Shown here: piece by piece, positions 58,700 through 64,000 of the stretch
Position numbering within the stretch: position 1 is the first letter of the stretch
Layout of the letters: each line of letters begins with the position of its first letter
Assembly: GCF_009870125.1 (NCBI RefSeq)
Contig: NC_046683.1
Location: forward strand, 6,200,001-6,264,000
DNA length: 64,000 bases
Direction of reading: 5' to 3'
Source: Drosophila pseudoobscura
Lineage: Eukaryota > Arthropoda > Insecta > Diptera > Drosophilidae
Position numbers and translations under genes: made by a program
Notes under the pieces: model-generated
Databases searched by the model: none
Told to the model about the DNA's origin: nothing
What the model saw: the letters and a program-made list of their open reading frames with translations, nothing else

Positions 58700-61555
58700 C
58701 ATGAAAAAATAATAAAACAATGCATTACCAATTATTTCATATTATTCATTCTAGAAGGAATGAGCATATTCGCGTTTATTAGAGACATGAGATTACCTCA
58801 CGAAATCGTGGCCTCGCGCGGCCTCTCCCTCTCTCTCTCTCTTCAACGCGTTTTTCTTTTTTTTCAAGAAAATGTTTAACTTTCCCTCTTTTAGCAGCAC
58901 TCTCATTCATTCATGTTCCATTCTGGCTTCTGCCTTTTGATTCTGCCTTTTGATTCTGCCTTTTGCTTTCAATAAAATTTGATTCCTTTCTTTGGCCTTT
59001 TGACGGCTGCTGCCTATAGATTGCCATATGAAAATGCAATTGGCTTTTCTACTGATTTCATTTTCTCGGCAACAACAGTGGGCAACGGCGGCGGTGGGTG
59101 TGAAAAAAATGTGTGCAAAATGGTGAAACATAAAATGCGAAATACAAAAGAGGGGAGGGATGCGCGAATGGAAAATGTATTTGAGTTGGGGGAGAAATTG
59201 CATTTGGCCCCCAGAGCTTTGAAATGTGGCGCCAACTGCGCTGATTAGATAAGCAACAACACAAAGTGCCCCGCGGGGCCAGAAGCGGAATGCAACAGCA
59301 GTAGCTCCATCTCTTGCTGCTCCTGCCCCAACCCCTGCCCCTGCTGCTGCCCCTGCTCCTGCCCGGCCCCCATCCCTATCCCTATGTCTATCTCTCTTTC
59401 TCTCTCTCCCTGCTGGCAGTTGACTGCAACTGCAACTTTGGCTTACAAATTGTTTTTTAGTTGGCAGAACTTTTAATTTGGTTATGGTGTGAAAATGTTT
59501 GTTTTCTCCATCTTTTTCACACTCTCTCACTCTCACTCTCTCGCTCTCTCTCCACCCCTGTTCCTTTTTTTTAAACCCTAGTTTGATGAAGTTTGTGGTG
59601 CAAATTAATTTGCATTTTTACTGGGGATATATATAGCGCTGGTACGTCTATATGTATGTATATGTTGGACATACATATATAAATAACTTTTGTACGACGA
59701 CTTTTTCAATTAGAGCAGCAAAAATGCTTCCTTTTTCTAGAATTTTTTGTCTTTTTTTGCTGTTGGTTTTGGTTTTGTTGGAGATTTGCGTGACCGTGAG
59801 CAATTAGATGGCAATTAATAAGGCCTCGGTTACATGTCCTCGTCAGGGATAAGGACAATACACAATGGGCAATGGACAATGGACAGTGGTCAGGAGACTG
59901 GGGACAGTGGACAGGGGACAATGGGACATTAATCAAACAAATCAATTTTCATATCGGATATCGCATAGACGGGGAGAACCAGGCACTCAAGCACTCAACG
60001 GCGAGCCGTTCAGACCTGGCCCAATAATGTTGCCTTTCCTTGGCTTTGTGTGTTCATAAATGTAATAAAAAACCTTAAAAGCCTCACACGTCAAACGCAA
60101 TTCAATTGGACGGGGCTCTGGCTCGCCCACCACTCCTTCAGCCGCTATCCCAACCATAGCCCAGGGACAATTATCAGGGCTATTACGGAGCAGGGATCTG
60201 GGATATGGGCTCTGGTATCTGGAGTCCTCTACACTACACTCTCTCTTTCAATTCAATTTGCTTGACGTTTCAAATGGCTTTGACTTTGGCACTTTTTGTT
60301 TGAAGGGTCACATGATATGTCGTCTAGTTAGGATCAAGTTTGCCTCTCACTGTTTTTGGTTACTTTTGCAAAAACTTTCGCATTGATAAGCGGGAGAGAG
60401 AGAGAGCGAGAGCGAGGGCTAGAGAGATGGTGAGGCATGGAATGGATCTGTGTTACCATTATAGCATTCCCACGCACATGCTGTGCCTTCGCCTCGCCCA
60501 CTCTCGCCGCCTCTCAGCCTCCCTCTGCGTAATGAAAAGTTTTGGCGTAATGAAATAAGCCAAAGTTTTTGCAGCTTTCAATAATAACTGTAAAAGTAAC
60601 TAGCCAAAGTTTTTGTTCCCCTGCTCCGCTCCACTCTGCTCTGTCCTTTCCGGCGCTGGCCTGCCCTGTCAGTCCTGCCAATCTTTGCTAACCAACAGGC
60701 AAGAAGAAGGACCCAGACCCAGACCCAGACCCAGACCCAGACCCAGAAAATAAGCTTCAAGGGCAGAAGGAGAGGCTGGCAAACTTTTCCGTGAATTTCC
60801 CTCTTTTGTGCCTGTTAACGGAGCCATCAATGTCATTATGAAGTGACGACTAATGTATCTATTTGAGTGCACTTTGATATGGCTCTCATGTGACTATCTG
60901 AGTATCTGAGCATCTGAGAATCTGAGTGGGTGTATTCTCGTCTGCATCTCTCTCCCCCTATACCTCTACCTTTCTGTGTACCCTACGTTGAGAATGTTTG
61001 ATTATTTAAAACTGAATTAGTTCATTGGCTTTTCTCCTGCACCCGATTTTCTTGTTCCTTTTGCATCGCCTTTGACTAATTTTCTGGCCCACCTTCTTCT
61101 GGTTTCCCTCACCACTTTCAAGGTTGTTGTTGATTATTTTTTACCTTCCTCTTGGCCTTTCAACACTCACTTTGCTTTTCTTTATGATTTCATTTACGTT
61201 TACTTTCTCCTTCTGTCGATTTTTCTCTCATTCACTTTCATTTTTCAAGTGACTTTTGATGTCATCGATGATTTCTTTGGTAGGTTTCTTTACCTTAAAC
61301 GCAGAGACGACATTCGAAACCATCAAAAGTCGAGTCGAGATGTCCCTCAACTAAGACATTATCTGTCTATTTTAACGTAGCACCTATCTGACTCGTAACC
61401 GCCAAAATAGGAGAGCGGATGGATGCAACGCAGCTATTCTGCACTTAGAATAGTGTAGTTAATTATTGTATATTGGTACAGCTTCCTACGGGTCGTCGTC
61501 TCCTTCTTTTGCGCGGATAAGACCATCCTTCCTGTGCCGTCTAGTGTATTTCAGA
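58700..61555. other. non-coding stretch, no supportable gene
   Basis: About 2.9 kb with CT tracts near 58826-58842 and 59386-59410, CTGCCCCTGC repeats near 59325-59365, a GGACAGTG/GGGGACA minisatellite at about 59870-59930, a GA tract at about 60393-60415 and the ACCCAG repeat at 60711-60746. No gene is supportable. Confidence 0.5.
60711..60746. repeat. ACCCAG tandem repeat
   Basis: Six perfect copies of ACCCAG. The minus strand is (CTGGGT)n with six GGG runs, so it can form a G-quadruplex. Non-coding. Confidence 0.9.
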
Positions 61556-61565
61556 CATGTTAATA

Positions 61566-62163
61566 GATTTTTTGGTAGACAACAATCTATTTATTTATAT
61601 GGTTATGCTTGGAAGTGTAATAAACACTTTTCCGCACCACCATAGAGGTAGAGTTCTAGTTGGCCTACTCCACATCAGAAATTCAAATCAGCGTCAAAGA
61701 ATGGTCCAAGTACATTTCCGAGTCCGCATCGATTCTATCCTGCAAATGACAGTAATGGTTCTCAGTCAAGATCTTTAAAATCAGAAAGAGAGACCAAATC
61801 CCTCAAATTACGTTGAGAATGATTCACTTACCGTATAAAGTCTATGTAAAAGATTCACTAAAATTTTAAGATGCTACAACGCAGGCGTAAAGCGTCTGAG
61901 GCGACCCGCATTGCACTTGGTGTGGCAAGAAGATCACTGAGAGGGGCAGAGATCTCACTTCAAAGAACTCCCGAAGCGTTGGCTTTGAGCACTTTTGGCA
62001 AATTGATGGCCGGGATATCTTCGCTGGTGGTTGTGAAGTGGAGGTCACATGCGAGGGCTCTGCGGGACGTCTAGTTAAACCTTCCACCTGACCGTATTAC
62101 ACACCCAACCTCGTTGCAGCGCGGCGTCTAATCCAATCGGTCTATACGGAGAAGAATAATATT
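61566..62163 (+). repeat. 0.6 kb coding-like repeat, copy 2 (plus orientation)
   Basis: This is the inverted copy of 51508-52138. On the plus strand it reads PTPHQKFKSASKNGPSTFPS, then HRFYPANDSNGSQSRSLKS and a stop. Later it reads HCTWCGKKITERGRDLTS and HFWQIDGRDIFAGGCEVEVTC. Compared with copy 1 it has a 28-base deletion near 61650 that breaks one frame, and a 3-base deletion that does not. The upstream sequence shared by copy 1's neighbour (52159-52669) is absent here, so this looks like the truncated daughter copy. Confidence 0.6.
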
Positions 62164-62169
62164 TCCAAA

Positions 62170-64000
62170 TTATTTTTCGTTTAATTTTGAAGTTTATTTT
62201 CTCTTTTTTTATTCAATAACCAAATTTCTTACTTTTTTGTTCTACACACACAAAATTTGTATACTATGTGTTCTCTCGGAGAACTACTCGACGTAACTGA
62301 AACATTTCTGGCTGAGCCCCAAAGCCAGAACTTGACAGCCCGAATCTCGAATCGATCTGAGTTGAAAGGCCTTCTTATTGAGAATTGTTTTAGTATGAAT
62401 TTCGTTTATTTCGTTTGAATAAAACGGCTAGACTTTACAAAACTATCATAGTCAGATCTCTTGAGACTAAAAATGAAAGAAAACAATTTGAGCCTCATAC
62501 GAATCAGCCAAGTGTACACCCAGCTATTTTTTATGTACATATCTTGATATCTACATATAAACTTATACGTATCTAATGATTTCATAGTGCCTCCAACTCT
62601 TCATCTTGGCCTGAATGTTTAACATTAATCTCCACTTTGTAAGTCTATTCTCCTGCCATGATTCATTTCATTACTGTACTGCACAGAGGCGATTTGCCTG
62701 CGCGGAAAGCATTGAACAGCCATTGAAAAGGGAACACAGGCCACACAATAACAATTAATCATAATTAAGCCCCAAAATGATACAAATGTGATGGTGGATG
62801 AGAGGAGACATGCAGGCACACAGACAAACAGACAGACAGACAGGAGGAGGATGTAAAGCTCCTTGTAAGTCAGAAAACCCCAAACCATATACCCCCAGAG
62901 AACTGACCTTTTGACTTTGAACCAGGGGCTGGGTCTCAGCCTGATCCATCCCCCCATGCTGGCCGCAGCGTTAATCAGGCGTTAAATTAAGGCACTCATT
63001 AGCACAAATTACAAATTGAGCTGCAGGGAAGAGGACAAAGTGCAGGACCGGGGGCCGGCTGGGGATGCGGGTGGTTCCGTGCTAAGCCAGGTGCTCAGCA
63101 TAAATCACTTAATAATCAAGTGCAGCCCATTTAATTGGCTTGCCGCTGGACCCCGGGCGATGTCCGCTGTCCACTGTCCGTTATCCACTATCCGCTATCC
63201 GTTGTCCTCTGTCCGCTGTCCGTTGTCCGCACAGATGTCCGTGGCCTGCGAGCAATTAATTATTTTATTATGCCGCCTGACAAAAGCTGACTGCTGCCAA
63301 ACGGCCCTCGGCAGAGTTGTATTTGTCTTCCGCTGGTGTTTCGTCTCTCTTGTTGCCTTTTCATGACTGTACCGTACCCAGAACATACCCTGCAACGTAG
63401 GTATCCCAACCTGAATCCATTTTGGGACTTGCGCTTCTGTTTATGCTTTTCAAGCTAGTTCCCTCAGATATAGTTAGGGCGAACTACAAAAAATATAGAA
63501 TACTGGAATGAAATTTCATATGAACAATCGATCTTAAGACCATTCTTTTGACAATAAACAACGTATTTTGAAGGGTATATAAAGTTACATTTGACATTCC
63601 TTACTTGCTGTAGGTCCGTTTTTGTTTATTTGGCGACATTTAATTTAAGTTTTGCAATTTGCATGCGAATTACAGCGAGTCTGATTGAAATGACCCCCGA
63701 AAATGCCCCCCAAACATGGCCCCATTAAAATGCCCGTAGAAGCCATTTCATGTGAAAATACGAATGAAAAAAAAAGCGACAGAGCAAAAACAAACAGCTG
63801 AAGGCAACAAAATTTGCAAAGTTTTTAATTGCCAGCCAACCGCTGTCAGTGACAACCGCAGCAGGAACAGAAGCGGAAGTGGAAGTGGAAATGGAATTTG
63901 AATGGGAACGGAAACCGGAAGCCGGAAGTTTGTTGAATACATACCCCTCAAGGTGCGAAATGGGGAATATCGGAATGCGATTTATCTTTTCTCGGAGGGA
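62170..64000. other. non-coding stretch, no supportable gene
   Basis: About 1.8 kb with an ACAG run at about 62819-62842 and a 7-mer GTCCGCT/GTCCGTT minisatellite at about 63161-63232. Nothing else is supportable to the window edge. Confidence 0.5.

Overview
The window looks like euchromatic DNA of a Drosophila-type fly. The signs are short 55-110 nt introns with GTAAGT/GTGAGT donors, TATA and DRE core promoters, an insect divergent ionotropic receptor, CAA/CAG and CA microsatellites, and a LOA/I-like retrotransposon relic. Species is not settled: the fairly GC-rich, repeat-studded intergenic DNA would fit the obscura group, but that is inference. No bacterial features, rRNA, convincing tRNA or CRISPR array were seen. 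The window is gene-poor, and most of it is non-coding sequence between a few small genes.

Layout. 1.65-4.75 kb is a tandem duplication. Each unit carries a small plus-strand ORF and, on the minus strand, an Asp/Gln/Asn-repeat protein gene with a 5' UTR intron. A TATA-bearing block flanks the pair on both sides. At 12.3 kb lies an acidic coiled-coil protein gene. At 16.1 kb is an isolated TATA promoter whose putative first coding exon holds only the ATG. At 25.3-26.2 kb is a decayed non-LTR retroelement. At 27.3-28.0 kb is a four-exon minus-strand gene that plain ORF reading misses, because one intron is stop-free and in frame. At 39.0-39.4 kb is a small secreted-protein gene. At 42.0-43.8 kb is an intact intronless ionotropic receptor.

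A CGATA/DRE-rich promoter at 44.1-44.3 kb drives a multi-exon gene whose second half is duplicated in tandem and frameshifted (44.3-45.8 kb). Next come a probable multi-exon minus-strand gene (46.7-47.4 kb), a TATA-driven single-pass membrane protein whose ATG may be created by splicing (49.6-50.0 kb), and a candidate minus-strand gene (52.2-52.7 kb). A TATA-driven basic/acidic nuclear-type protein gene with an 18-nt minisatellite in its 3' UTR sits at 57.3-58.7 kb. A roughly 0.6 kb coding-like repeat occurs in opposite orientations at 51.5-52.1 and 61.6-62.2 kb.

How the genes relate. They do not form a pathway. Apart from the receptor, they are short, low-complexity or unrecognised, recently duplicated or decaying. 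That pattern fits fast-evolving lineage-restricted (often male-biased) fly genes set in a large, probably regulatory, gene-poor interval. No splice model was confirmed by RNA; exon calls rest on splice motifs, phase and codon texture.
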